Positions 42,051-50,953 of a DNA stretch of 64,000 nt are shown one piece after another. Source of the DNA: Verrucomicrobiota bacterium. Lineage in GTDB: Bacteria > Verrucomicrobiota > Verrucomicrobiia > Limisphaerales > JADLHS01. The stretch covers positions 88,028 through 152,027 of the forward strand of contig JAKQDQ010000090.1 of the NCBI GenBank assembly GCA_029573725.1. Reading direction: 5' to 3'. Each line of letters starts with the position of its first letter. The first letter of the stretch is position 1. The notes beneath the pieces were generated by a model, which saw only the letters and a list, made by a program, of their open reading frames with translations, made no database searches and had not been told where the DNA came from. The translations under genes were made by a program, and so were the position numbers.

Positions 42051-44120
42051 TCACCGGGCGAGCACACGAAAGAAGCGCCGCGGTTCCTGCCCCCCGAACT
42101 GATTCGTATAATCAAACGCGCCGAAGGCATCAAATTGATTGGTCCAAAGCGGGGTCCAGGCGTCCATGGGCCGCGTGATTTCCGTCGTGGTCAACAGGAC
42201 GAAATTGCCGCCCGCCGCGCCGCCAAAACCGGTGAGGTTGACGCTGTCGCCGGCAATCAACGGGGGACACAGGCTCAACGCGTCCGCATCGGCGATCCCA
42301 TAACCCGTCAGACGGTACGCGCCGCTGTCGTTCACGCCGGCACCATCAATCATCAGGGTGTAACTGCCGGTGTTGGTGCCGGGGTAGTTCAACGTGACGG
42401 TGCTGGCATGCTGCGCGGTGGCCAGCAACCCGCCGGTACGGGAATACAACCGGACCCGCGGAGTGAAGCTGCCGCTCAGTTTTTCACAGACGATTGTGAA
42501 CGGATACCCTTTGCACGCGGCGAAGCTCCACAAATCCAGGTCGCCCAGGGCAATGGCGCCATCATACGCCACGCCGTTGGTGAGCCGGCCGCCCTCGTCA
42601 CCGGGAGAAACCGTAAAGGCGCCCGGAAATTGTCCGAAATTGAGGGTGTACGGCCCTGTGCCGTCGTAGTAATAGCTTTGCTGCAGCACGGTGTACGTGC
42701 CGCTGTTGGTAACCTGCGTGAAGATTGAGACATCACGATGCGAACTACCACCGCCGGGGGCGTCGGCAATCAGGGCGCCATTGGGCCCATAGAGCTGGAG
42801 CCACGGACGGTAATCCGGGGCGCCAACGCGCAGCGCGATGTTGTCGCCGGCCTGGGCCGGGAACGTCCAGACATCCAAATCACCCAGCGAATTGGTCCCG
42901 GCCTGGGTCAGGCCATTCCCCAGCGCCCCCCCTTCATCACCGGGTGAGACGGCATAAGCGCCGGGCACCCTGGTCAGCGTCAGCGTGTAGGAACTGCTCC
43001 GGCTGTAATAATAGCTCTGGGCCACAAGCAGAAAGGTGCCGGTGTTGGTGACCGTGCCGTAAACCCGGGCATCCGTGCCGCTGCTGCTGCCGCCCGCGTT
43101 TTCAAGCAACAACGCTCCATTCGGCCCGTAAAGTTGCAACCGGGGCCGCAGCCCCGGTGAACCGATCCGGAGGGCAATGTTGTCGCCGGCATTGGCGTCG
43201 AACCGCCAGAGGTCCAGATCGCCCTTGGCGATCTGTCCGGTGATTGCGGCGCCGTTGATGAGATCGCCGCCCTCGTCACCGGGCGAGACGACAAATGCAC
43301 CGGTGGATTTGGCGAGATGGATCGTGTAAGGGCCGGTACCGTTGGCGTAGTAGGATTGCACGACGACGGTGAACGTCGCATTGCTGGTGGCCACGGCTTC
43401 AACCAGCGCGTCGGTGTCACTGGAACCAGCGCCGGCTCCGACGTCCACCTGGGCGCCATTCGGGCCATAGATCATCAGGTGGGGGCGGAAGCCCGTGGCA
43501 CCGATGCGGACAGTCATCCGGTCACCGGCACTGGCCGCAATGCTCCACAGGTCAATGTCGCCCAGTGAATTTGTGCCGGAGTGCGCCGCGCCATTGATCA
43601 TCGTCCCCCCTTCGTCAGTCGGCGCGACTGTAAACCCGGCAGGGATCCGGGCCAGCGAAAGCGAATAAGCACCGCTGCCGTTGCCGTAAAAGCTGCTGAC
43701 GCGCACGGTGAACAGACCGTTGGTTGCCGCGGCAAGAGGGGTGATGCTGGCATCAATGGAACTGCTGCCCGCTCCGGCGCCGGCGGCCAGCGGCGTTCCG
43801 TTCGGGGCGTACAAGGTGATCAGGGGTCGAAACGTGGGCGCTCCGGCCCGCAACAGAATGGCGTCGCCGTTGGTGGCGTAGAAGGTGTAACTGTTCGTCG
43901 TTCCCAGCGCCAGAGTGCCGGGTTGATCAAACCCATTCGTCAGTGTCTGACTTCGAGCGGCAGGAGAAAGGATGGCAAGAAGGAAGAGAAGCGGCCAGGC
44001 CGGGAGATGCCGGGGGGAGTGTCGCCCGCGAGGCGCGCGGGCGGAGCGCAGGATTGTACTCAGTGTGGAGCGCGGCGTGTAGGCGAATTTCTCAAAAATG
44101 CATGGATTCATGTGTTTCAT
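42051..44120 (-). CDS. Secreted tandem-repeat (PPC-like) beta protein
   Basis: About 689 residues (start taken at MKHMNPCIF, 44120; 44168 and 44111 possible). A signal segment (LLFLLAILSPAARSQT) is followed by tandem units of about 113 residues, each with a D.W.F/I..AGD....R(I/V)G core, a LYGPNGA element, YY..GTGPYT and the hinge SPGDEGG..(T/I)NG. The hinge appears four times at DNA spacings near 340 bp. This resembles pre-peptidase C-terminal domains. The final ~60 residues end RRFFRVLAR. Probably an extracellular structural or binding protein; no catalytic domain is seen. Confidence 0.8.
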   Translation of the reverse strand: MKHMNPCIFEKFAYTPRSTLSTILRSARAPRGRHSPRHLPAWPLLFLLAILSPAARSQTLTNGFDQPGTLALGTTNSYTFYATNGDAILLRAGAPTFRPLITLYAPNGTPLAAGAGAGSSSIDASITPLAAATNGLFTVRVSSFYGNGSGAYSLSLARIPAGFTVAPTDEGGTMINGAAHSGTNSLGDIDLWSIAASAGDRMTVRIGATGFRPHLMIYGPNGAQVDVGAGAGSSDTDALVEAVATSNATFTVVVQSYYANGTGPYTIHLAKSTGAFVVSPGDEGGDLINGAAITGQIAKGDLDLWRFDANAGDNIALRIGSPGLRPRLQLYGPNGALLLENAGGSSSGTDARVYGTVTNTGTFLLVAQSYYYSRSSSYTLTLTRVPGAYAVSPGDEGGALGNGLTQAGTNSLGDLDVWTFPAQAGDNIALRVGAPDYRPWLQLYGPNGALIADAPGGGSSHRDVSIFTQVTNSGTYTVLQQSYYYDGTGPYTLNFGQFPGAFTVSPGDEGGRLTNGVAYDGAIALGDLDLWSFAACKGYPFTIVCEKLSGSFTPRVRLYSRTGGLLATAQHASTVTLNYPGTNTGSYTLMIDGAGVNDSGAYRLTGYGIADADALSLCPPLIAGDSVNLTGFGGAAGGNFVLLTTTEITRPMDAWTPLWTNQFDAFGAFDYTNQFGGQEPRRFFRVLAR

Positions 44121-44455
44121 ATTGCTGGTGAGTAGTTGTGACTGATCAGTACACCCATCGTTCGTCACTCAACGGCTATTGGGTGCGTTGGGGATTACAA
44201 CACCCTCCTCACCGCCTGTCAAGGGAATCGGAACCGACCGAAATCCCCGATGCACGGCCGGTCCTGGCAGTACCGATGCCCCGCGCGGAGATTTTCCCGA
44301 CTTGCCGCTCCGGAGTCCACTGGTGTACGGCCGAGGCGACCCGGATGCGCACGTCCCCCATCGGACGACGCGTTCGGCGATGGTTTTGCCCCGCCGTTCA
44401 AGCCGGGAACACCATCGTGCTTTGCGGTTTTCCGAACCTTTGACCATATTGGCGT
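44121..44455. other. Divergent intergenic region upstream of uvrA
   Basis: About 335 bases between the divergent starts of the repeat protein and uvrA. Promoters for both should lie here, but I see no clear -35/-10 pair, LexA-like palindrome or hairpin. Confidence 0.4.
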
Positions 44456-47167
44456 GTGCTTGATCTTGCGGAACCCGACGGCGGCAGCGACCACGAATGG
44501 ATCTCGATTCGCGGCGCGCGCCAACACAACCTCAAAAATATCTCGCTCGCCCTTCCCCGCGATCAATTCGTGGTCATCACCGGGGTCAGTGGGTCGGGCA
44601 AAAGCACGCTGGCCTTTGACCTGTTGTTCAACGAGGGGCAGCGCCGGTTTCTCGATTCGATGAATGCCTATGCGCGGCAGTTCATCGAACAGATGGCGCG
44701 TCCGGACGTGGACCGGATCACCGGCCTGCCGCCCACGGTCAGCATTGAGCAGCGCACCACCCGCGGCGGCGGCAAAAGCACCGTGGCCACCGTCACGGAG
44801 ATTTATCACTTCATCCGGCTGCTGTTTGCACGACTCGGCACGCAGTATTGCCCGGATTGTCAGGTGGCCGTGACCGCGCAAACGCATGACGAACTCACCC
44901 GGCATCTGCAATCCGAGCGGCAGCGACGCGGGGAGCTGATACTGCTTGCGCCCGTGGTGCGGAATCGCAAGGGCTTTCACAGCGATATCGCGCATTGGGC
45001 GGCGACACACGGTTATCGTCAAATCCGTGCCGATGGCGAATTCTACCGTTCGGATCAACCCTTCCGACTGGACCGATTCCGGGAGCACGACGTGGAAATT
45101 GTCGTCGGGACGTTGACCACAAAATCTTCCTCCAATGGGCGTGCGCCGGAGCAATTGGTGGACGAAACACTCAAAATCGGCACCGGGACATTGTTCGCAC
45201 TTGATCGCCGCCGGCAACTCACCGTTCATTCCACGGAACGCGCCTGTCCGCGCTGCAGCCGCTCGTTTGCGCCCTTGGACCCCAAGAATTTTTCCTACAA
45301 TTCGGCGCAGGGCTGGTGCCCGCGGTGTCGCGGTTTCGGCGAACTGTTTTACCTGCCCGACGTCGAGCGCGGCGCCGACGCGGACGCCATCGAGGAAAGC
45401 TGGTGGAGCTGGGCCCAGGAGCGCGAGGTGTGTCCCGAATGTCACGGCTCACGCCTGAATCCGGTGGCCCGCGCGGTGCGCTTGCATCCAACGCCCCCGC
45501 CCGCCGGACAACCCGCCACGGCCGCAATCAGAAAGCAGGCGCCGACCATTGACACCTTCTCCGCGTTTGATGTCGCCGCCGCGCAGGAATATGTGCGCCG
45601 ATTGAAATTCACCGGCCCCGCGTCCGGAATTGCGCGCAGCCTCCTGCCGGAGATCCGCGAACGGCTGCGCTTCCTCAGTGCGGTCGGACTGGGTTACTTG
45701 CAATTGGGCCGGGCGATGCCGACGCTATCCGGTGGGGAAGCCCAGCGCATCCGCCTGGCCGCGCAACTGGGTTCAAATCTCAGCGGCGTGTTATACGTAT
45801 TGGACGAGCCGACCATCGGTCTGCACGCCCGGGACAACGAACAGCTTCTGGACGTGCTCCAAAAACTGCGCGCGCGCGGCAACTCCGTCGTCGTCGTGGA
45901 ACACGACGAAGCGACCATGCGGCGCGCCGATTGCGTGGTGGATCTGGGACCGGGCGCCGGCACGCGCGGCGGACAAGTGGTCGCCGTCGGCAGCCTCCCG
46001 GAACTGTTGCGTCATCCCGGGTCCGTCACCGGTCAGTATTTGCGGGCGAAACGCAAGTTTCCCGCCCGCGGGTCGCGCCGTCCAGTGTCCGGTCCGGGCA
46101 ACCGGCGGTTGACCGCCCGGCTCACCCTGCGCCACGCCGCCAGCAACAATTTGCAACGGCTCACCGTGAGTTTCCCGCTGGGGCGGTTCGTGGTCGTCAC
46201 CGGAGTCAGTGGCTCGGGCAAAAGCACGTTGATCCGCGAGTGTCTGTTGCCGGCCCTCAAGTCTGCATTGCCGCGCGCCGGCGCCCGCACCCGGCCGCCC
46301 TCCGCCGCCCGCGCCACCGGCCGGGTGAGCGGCCACGAACATTTGCAGGCGGTTTACGAAGTGGACCAGTCACCAATTGGGCGCACCCCGCGTTCAACCC
46401 CGGCAACCTATGTGGGTTTCTTCGACGATATCCGGCAACTGTTCGCGCAAGTGCCCGAGGCCCGGATGCGGGGCTACACCGCCAGCCGGTTTTCCTTCAA
46501 CAGCGCCTCGGGTCGCTGCCCGGAGTGCCAGGGCGCGGGACAGATCAAACTGGAGATGAACTTTCTCCCCACCGCCCACGTGCGTTGCGAGACCTGCAAT
46601 GGTTCGCGGTTCAATCTGGAAACATTGGACATCCGCTACGGGGGAAAAAACATCGCCGAGGTGCTGGACCTCCCGGTCGAAGCCGGCCTCGCGCACTTTG
46701 CCGGCGTGCCGAAGATCAAACGGGCCCTCGAAGCGTTGCGGGACACCGGACTGGATTATCTCAAGCTCGGGCAGCAAAGCCCGACCCTGAGCGGAGGCGA
46801 AGCGCAGCGCGTGAAGCTGGTGACGCACCTCCTGCACGGGTTGAAGCCCCAACCCGATCGGCCCCGGCACGAACCGGTCAAACGGAAACACAATCTGTTC
46901 ATCCTGGAAGAGCCGACCATCGGTCTGCACATGGCGGACGTGAAACGCCTCGTTGAAGTGTTGCAACGCCTGGTGGATGCCGGGCACACGGTCATCGTCA
47001 TCGAACACAATCTGGATCTCATTGCCGAGGCAGATTGGGTGATTGACCTCGGTCCGGAAGGCGGCGCAGCCGGCGGCCGTCTCGTCGGCGAAGGAACACC
47101 GGAAGCGATCGCCCGGAACAAATCTTCGCACACCGGCCGTTTCCTGCGTCAACGGCTCGCGTCATGA
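44456..47167 (+). CDS. uvrA: Excinuclease ABC subunit A (UvrA)
   Basis: 903 residues with a GTG start at 44456. There are two ABC modules, each with Walker A (GVSGSGKSTLAFD; GVSGSGKSTLIRE), signature (LSGGEAQRIRLA; LSGGEAQRVKLV) and Walker B (LDEPTIGLH; LEEPTIGLH). Zinc CxxC pairs appear at YCPDC, ACPRC, WCPRC, VCPEC, RCPECQ and RCETC. The UvrB-binding domain contains RKGFHSDIAHW and GEFYRSDQPFRLD. UvrA detects bulky DNA damage and loads UvrB. Slightly short of the usual ~940 residues; a second paralog elsewhere in the genome cannot be excluded. Confidence 0.93.
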   Translation: MLDLAEPDGGSDHEWISIRGARQHNLKNISLALPRDQFVVITGVSGSGKSTLAFDLLFNEGQRRFLDSMNAYARQFIEQMARPDVDRITGLPPTVSIEQRTTRGGGKSTVATVTEIYHFIRLLFARLGTQYCPDCQVAVTAQTHDELTRHLQSERQRRGELILLAPVVRNRKGFHSDIAHWAATHGYRQIRADGEFYRSDQPFRLDRFREHDVEIVVGTLTTKSSSNGRAPEQLVDETLKIGTGTLFALDRRRQLTVHSTERACPRCSRSFAPLDPKNFSYNSAQGWCPRCRGFGELFYLPDVERGADADAIEESWWSWAQEREVCPECHGSRLNPVARAVRLHPTPPPAGQPATAAIRKQAPTIDTFSAFDVAAAQEYVRRLKFTGPASGIARSLLPEIRERLRFLSAVGLGYLQLGRAMPTLSGGEAQRIRLAAQLGSNLSGVLYVLDEPTIGLHARDNEQLLDVLQKLRARGNSVVVVEHDEATMRRADCVVDLGPGAGTRGGQVVAVGSLPELLRHPGSVTGQYLRAKRKFPARGSRRPVSGPGNRRLTARLTLRHAASNNLQRLTVSFPLGRFVVVTGVSGSGKSTLIRECLLPALKSALPRAGARTRPPSAARATGRVSGHEHLQAVYEVDQSPIGRTPRSTPATYVGFFDDIRQLFAQVPEARMRGYTASRFSFNSASGRCPECQGAGQIKLEMNFLPTAHVRCETCNGSRFNLETLDIRYGGKNIAEVLDLPVEAGLAHFAGVPKIKRALEALRDTGLDYLKLGQQSPTLSGGEAQRVKLVTHLLHGLKPQPDRPRHEPVKRKHNLFILEEPTIGLHMADVKRLVEVLQRLVDAGHTVIVIEHNLDLIAEADWVIDLGPEGGAAGGRLVGEGTPEAIARNKSSHTGRFLRQRLAS

Positions 47168-47222
47168 TCCTCCACTTCCTCCGGGAAACTCCGTCCGAAG
47201 TGACACCGCCAAGGTCCACCTG

Positions 47223-48365
47223 ATGCCGTCCACCGCTTCCCGCCCCGCCCATGCGCCGGCGCCCCCGCCGGGGCGGCGGAGTTTGTTCTCCCGGATCGGG
47301 CTGGGGTGCATGCTGTTTCTCCTGGGCGCGTGCCGCACGGCTCTCCCCCCGGCTGCACCACTGGAGCACATCCGGGTGCCGGAAGGACGTCGTGAATTCA
47401 CGCGGGCCACCAGCGGCCGGACATTCATTCCCTGGGGATTCAACTACGATCACGACCACCAGATGCGCTTGCTGGAAGATTACTGGGAAACCGAGTGGGA
47501 AACGGTGGTCGCGGATTTTCACGAAATGAAACAACTCGGCGCCAACGTGGTGCGCATCCACCTCCAATTGGCCCGGTTCATGGACAGCCCTGAGAAAGCG
47601 AACCAGGCATCATTGCAACAACTCACCCGCCTGCTCCAGCTCGCGGAGCGCACTGGGTTATACCTGGACCTCACGGGCCTGGCCAGCTACCGCAAAGCGG
47701 ACACGCCCAAGTGGTACGACGCCATGGACGAATCCGAACGCTGGCGGACGCAGGCGAAATTCTGGGAACTCATCGCCGCCACTGGCGCCGACAGTCCGTC
47801 CGTCTTTTGCTACGACCTCATGAACGAACCGTTCGTGCCCACGCAACCACGGGCTCCCGGCGACTGGCTTGCAGGACACCTGGGCGGATTTTATTATGTG
47901 CAGGCCCTCACGCTCACTCCCGCCGGACGAACTCCACCACAAGTTGCCCGGGCGTGGGTGGAGCAAATGGTGCGCGCCATTCGCCAGCATGATCAACGAC
48001 ATCTGATCACGCTCGGCATGTTGCCGAACAGCGGCCGCGCCCTGGTGGAAGCGGTGTCCCCGCATCTCGATTTCATTTCTGTTCACGAATACCCCCGAAG
48101 CGGCCGGGTGGAGGAAAGCCTGGGCCGGCTGAAACAGTTCGATGCGGGCAAGCCACTGCTGATCGAGGAGCTGTTTCCCCTGACCTGCACCGCACCGGAA
48201 CTCCATGAATTTATCAAGCGTTCCTCCCCGCCCGCATCCGGATGGATTGGTTTTTATTGGGGCCAAACCCCGGAGGAGTTGCAGCAGATCGAAGGCCTCC
48301 CCGCTGCCATTACGCGGGCCTGGTTGCAGTTGTTCCAGGCAGCCAATCCAAATCGAAATCGCTGA
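47223..48365 (+). CDS. GH5-like (cellulase family) lipoprotein
   Basis: 380 residues from ATG 47223 (MPSTASRPAH); the track start lies inside uvrA. A basic N-terminus and a hydrophobic stretch end in the lipobox LLGAC. The TIM barrel has IPWGFNYDHDH, LGANVVRIHLQL, CYDLMNEPFVP (acid/base Glu in NEP), FISVHEYPRSG and LLIEELFPL (likely nucleophile Glu), the arrangement of clan-A glycosidases such as GH5. The target polysaccharide is unknown. It starts 55 nt after uvrA. Confidence 0.83.
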   Translation: MPSTASRPAHAPAPPPGRRSLFSRIGLGCMLFLLGACRTALPPAAPLEHIRVPEGRREFTRATSGRTFIPWGFNYDHDHQMRLLEDYWETEWETVVADFHEMKQLGANVVRIHLQLARFMDSPEKANQASLQQLTRLLQLAERTGLYLDLTGLASYRKADTPKWYDAMDESERWRTQAKFWELIAATGADSPSVFCYDLMNEPFVPTQPRAPGDWLAGHLGGFYYVQALTLTPAGRTPPQVARAWVEQMVRAIRQHDQRHLITLGMLPNSGRALVEAVSPHLDFISVHEYPRSGRVEESLGRLKQFDAGKPLLIEELFPLTCTAPELHEFIKRSSPPASGWIGFYWGQTPEELQQIEGLPAAITRAWLQLFQAANPNRNR

Positions 48366-48471
48366 GGCACGGTCGGTTCGGGCAGGGCAATAATGTACCG
48401 ATCAACTCCCCGGATTTTCCAGGCGAGATGAACGACAACAAATGCCAGCACCAGCACATAACCTCAGCGGA

Positions 48472-48717
48472 TCAACTCCAATTCAGCCTGCCGGGATGAC
48501 GCGGATGCCGACAAATCAACACGAAGACTCCGCTCCAGAAAGCCAGCAACGCCACCCCACAGATTCGCGCTGAATCGCCCCCATCCAAAATCAGCAAGCT
48601 TAAGCCACCGAACACGGCTTGCAGCGCCACCGCGGCGAAGATCGGTCTCCGATACTGACCGGAGATGGGATAGGACAACGCAAAATCATTCTCTCGCTGC
48701 TTTACTTTGCCTGCCAC
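48472..48717 (-). CDS. Small membrane protein, unknown
   Basis: 81 residues with two probable transmembrane helices (IFAAVALQAVFGGLSLLIL and ICGVALLAFWSGVFVLIC) after a charged N-terminus. No family is recognised. It lies on the same strand and 37 nt downstream of another small membrane protein, which supports it as a real gene, but length and lack of homology evidence keep confidence moderate. Confidence 0.5.
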   Translation of the reverse strand: MAGKVKQRENDFALSYPISGQYRRPIFAAVALQAVFGGLSLLILDGGDSARICGVALLAFWSGVFVLICRHPRHPGRLNWS

Positions 48718-48754
48718 GCACCACTGCCGTCCAGCCTGCGAACGCTGGCTGAAA

Positions 48755-49033
48755 TTAAGAGCGCCCGTCCAACCGGCGTTTCCACAGTCGAGCCACCTGC
48801 AACACGGTGACCAAAAACAGGGAAAAAGCCGTGACGGCCGTGCCCAGAAAAATCCCCCAAATCATTCCCCCGGCCATCGCGTAGCGGGTCAGGTTGGCCG
48901 TCTCCGTGGGTGAGAACAGTTCGCGCACGAAGTCAGGAGAAATGAACGCCACCATCGCGGCAAACAATCCACCCAGCACTGCGGAAAACAGCGCTCCCAA
49001 CACCACATAGAAGAAATAGCGTAAAAACATCAT
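48755..49033 (-). CDS. Small two-helix membrane protein, unknown
   Basis: 92 residues: a first hydrophobic helix (FYVVLGALFSAVLGGLFAAMVAFI), a loop with DFVRELFSPTETANLTRYA, a second helix (GMIWGIFLGTAVTAFSLFLVTVL) and a basic tail WKRRLDGRS inside. It is probably an inner-membrane protein. It is transcribed after the kinase-like gene with about 90 nt between. I recognise no family. Confidence 0.65.
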   Translation of the reverse strand: MMFLRYFFYVVLGALFSAVLGGLFAAMVAFISPDFVRELFSPTETANLTRYAMAGGMIWGIFLGTAVTAFSLFLVTVLQVARLWKRRLDGRS

Positions 49034-49122
49034 AAGCCGACTGTACCTCGCCGGTTGAATAGAGCCAGTCCCGTGCCGGGCTCAAATCAAACCGGGACCA
49101 CGGAGGCGCGCCGTTCCAAATT

Positions 49123-50013
49123 TTACAAGTAAAGCGACTGCTTCAGGTCGCGCACCAGGACACTGAGGAACGGATAGCGTTTGTTGGGCTCGAGCTCCAG
49201 GCATTTCAAAACGATCTTTTCCAGGCCAATCGGCAGCTCCGGATTGAGCATCCGCGGAGACATGAAATTGGTCCGATCGGTTTGGGCGTGCAAAATCTCG
49301 GTCGAAGTTTCGCCGGCAAACGGCTTTTGATAGGTCAACAACTCGTAAGCCGTGACGCCGAAGGCGAAAACATCCACCCGCCGGTCAATCGGCTGCCCCG
49401 ACAACTGCTCCGGGGCCATGTAGGTCGGCGTGCCGGGATTCTTCCCGATTTTCAACGGCTTCTCACTGATTGGTTGTGCGAGATCAAAATCCACCAGCCG
49501 CACGGCGGCATTCGGGGAAACGAGGACGTTCTCCGGCTTGAAATCCAGGTGCAGATATCCGCTCTCGTGGACGTGCTCCAGCGCTTCCGCCATGTCAATG
49601 AGGATCTGCGCCACGTTGTCGAGCAGAACCTGGTCCTGCCGGGCGTAAAGCACTTTTAGACTCGCACCCTCGACGTATTCCAGGAGGCAGTAGAGCAGCC
49701 CGTCAATTTTTCCATGCTCATAGTAGCCGATGATTCCCGGATGCCCCTGACATTGTTTTAGCGCATCGCATCCGTGCAGAAACCGTTTTCTGGCCGTGGC
49801 GTCGCCGCGCAGATCGGGCAGCAGCCGCCGAATGGCGAACTGCTTCCCGCCCGCATCACTGGCCAGCCAGATTTCTGCCATGCCGCCCGTGGCGATCAGT
49901 TCATGCAGGGTGAACTTCCCGAAGGCGCCGGGACCGGCAGAAGAGGCGTGGTTGGATCTGCTAAACAAGCCGAACACGCAGGTGATGTAGCAGGAAACTT
50001 CCGCCCCCGCCAC
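49123..50013 (-). CDS. Serine/threonine-kinase-fold protein with altered catalytic residues (possible pseudokinase)
   Basis: 296 residues. The kinase fold is clear: IATGGMAEIWLA (Gly-rich loop), HLDFKPENVLV (HRD-like loop with Asp and Asn kept), LVDFDLAQ (DFG replaced by DFD), GTPTYMAPEQLSG (activation segment end) and VDVFAFGVTAYELLTYQKPFAG (in part). The beta3 Lys of the AxK motif is Arg (FAIRR), and the alphaC position usually Glu appears as Gly (FLHGCDAL). The Lys-Glu bridge is therefore missing, so it may be a pseudokinase or an atypical kinase. No transmembrane or sensor domain is present. It is divergent from comF. Confidence 0.85.
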   Translation of the reverse strand: MAGAEVSCYITCVFGLFSRSNHASSAGPGAFGKFTLHELIATGGMAEIWLASDAGGKQFAIRRLLPDLRGDATARKRFLHGCDALKQCQGHPGIIGYYEHGKIDGLLYCLLEYVEGASLKVLYARQDQVLLDNVAQILIDMAEALEHVHESGYLHLDFKPENVLVSPNAAVRLVDFDLAQPISEKPLKIGKNPGTPTYMAPEQLSGQPIDRRVDVFAFGVTAYELLTYQKPFAGETSTEILHAQTDRTNFMSPRMLNPELPIGLEKIVLKCLELEPNKRYPFLSVLVRDLKQSLYL

Positions 50014-50103
50014 TTTGTTTTACGCGAAAATGGGCGCGCCCCACGGGAGCGGGCCGTCGCGATTTTCACTTGGTCTTGCGCGCGCCGGTTTTTATGGTGC
50101 CTC

Positions 50104-50844
50104 ATGGCCCGGAAATTTGCCTGGCAAACCGTTTCCGAAGCGGGCCTGGCGTGGCTCTATCCGCATGTCTGTCAGCTCTGCGAGCGCGAGCCGGCCACCC
50201 CGACCGGGGGTTTTGTCGGCGCCCGTTGCCGCAAGGAAGTGCATTTCATTGAACCGCCCATTTGCCAGCGTTGCGGCCTGCCCTTCCCGGGCAACATCTC
50301 GAACACATTCGAGTGCTCCAACTGCCACGGAATGGAGCTGCATTTCACCACCGCGCGTTCGGCGGTGGCGGCCCGGGGGACGGCCCTGGAGATCATCCAC
50401 CGCTTCAAATATCACCGCGCCCTGTGGTTCGGTCCGTACCTGGCGGAATTGCTCGTCGGCGTGGCGGCGCCGGCGCTGCAAATGCAGCCTTGGGATTGCC
50501 TCGTGCCCGTGCCCCTGCATCCCCTCAAACAACGTGAACGGGAGTTCAACCAGGCCGAACACCTGGCCCGGCCGCTGGCGCAGGCGTTGAAACTCCCCCT
50601 GCGGACTGATTTGCTGCAGCGCCGCATCGCGACCCGCACCCAGACCCTGCTCACCAAAACACAACGCGCCGACAATGTGCGCCGGGCATTTGCGGCGCGG
50701 CCGAACGCCCGCCTGCACGGCGAACGCATCATCCTGGTGGATGACGTGCTGACCACGGGCGCGACGACGAGCGCGTGCGCCCGGGTCTTGCGAGACCTCG
50801 GCGCCGGCGAAGTTTGTGTCTGGACAGTCGCGCGGGGACTTTGA
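50104..50844 (+). CDS. comF: ComF-family phosphoribosyltransferase-like protein
   Basis: 246 residues from ATG 50104 (MARKFAWQTV); the track ORF begins too early. The N-terminal zinc-finger region has CQLCE, ICQRCGLPF and ECSNC. The PRTase part has LVPVPLHPLKQREREFNQAEHLARPLA (in part), TRTQTLLTKTQRADNVRRAF (in part) and the PRPP-binding ILVDDVLTTGATTSACARVL. ComF proteins are linked to DNA uptake and competence; GntX-type homologs occur outside competence. No other com genes are seen here. Confidence 0.9.
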   Translation: MARKFAWQTVSEAGLAWLYPHVCQLCEREPATPTGGFVGARCRKEVHFIEPPICQRCGLPFPGNISNTFECSNCHGMELHFTTARSAVAARGTALEIIHRFKYHRALWFGPYLAELLVGVAAPALQMQPWDCLVPVPLHPLKQREREFNQAEHLARPLAQALKLPLRTDLLQRRIATRTQTLLTKTQRADNVRRAFAARPNARLHGERIILVDDVLTTGATTSACARVLRDLGAGEVCVWTVARGL

Positions 50845-50887
50845 ATAATCAGGTGGCTGATAAGATGAGTTGTAGTTTTGCAACCGG

Positions 50888-50910
50888 GCCTGCCCTGCCA
50901 GGCGGCAGGC
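50888..50910. other. Hairpin between comF and accD
   Basis: GCCTGCC-ctgccaggc-GGCAGGC is a perfect 7-bp stem with no T-run. It may be a weak terminator, a leader element for accD or a dispersed repeat; the sequence does not decide. Confidence 0.3.
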
Positions 50911-50953
50911 CGAGCGCTCCACGCCCCTCCGGGGCCATGACGACCTTTTGACC

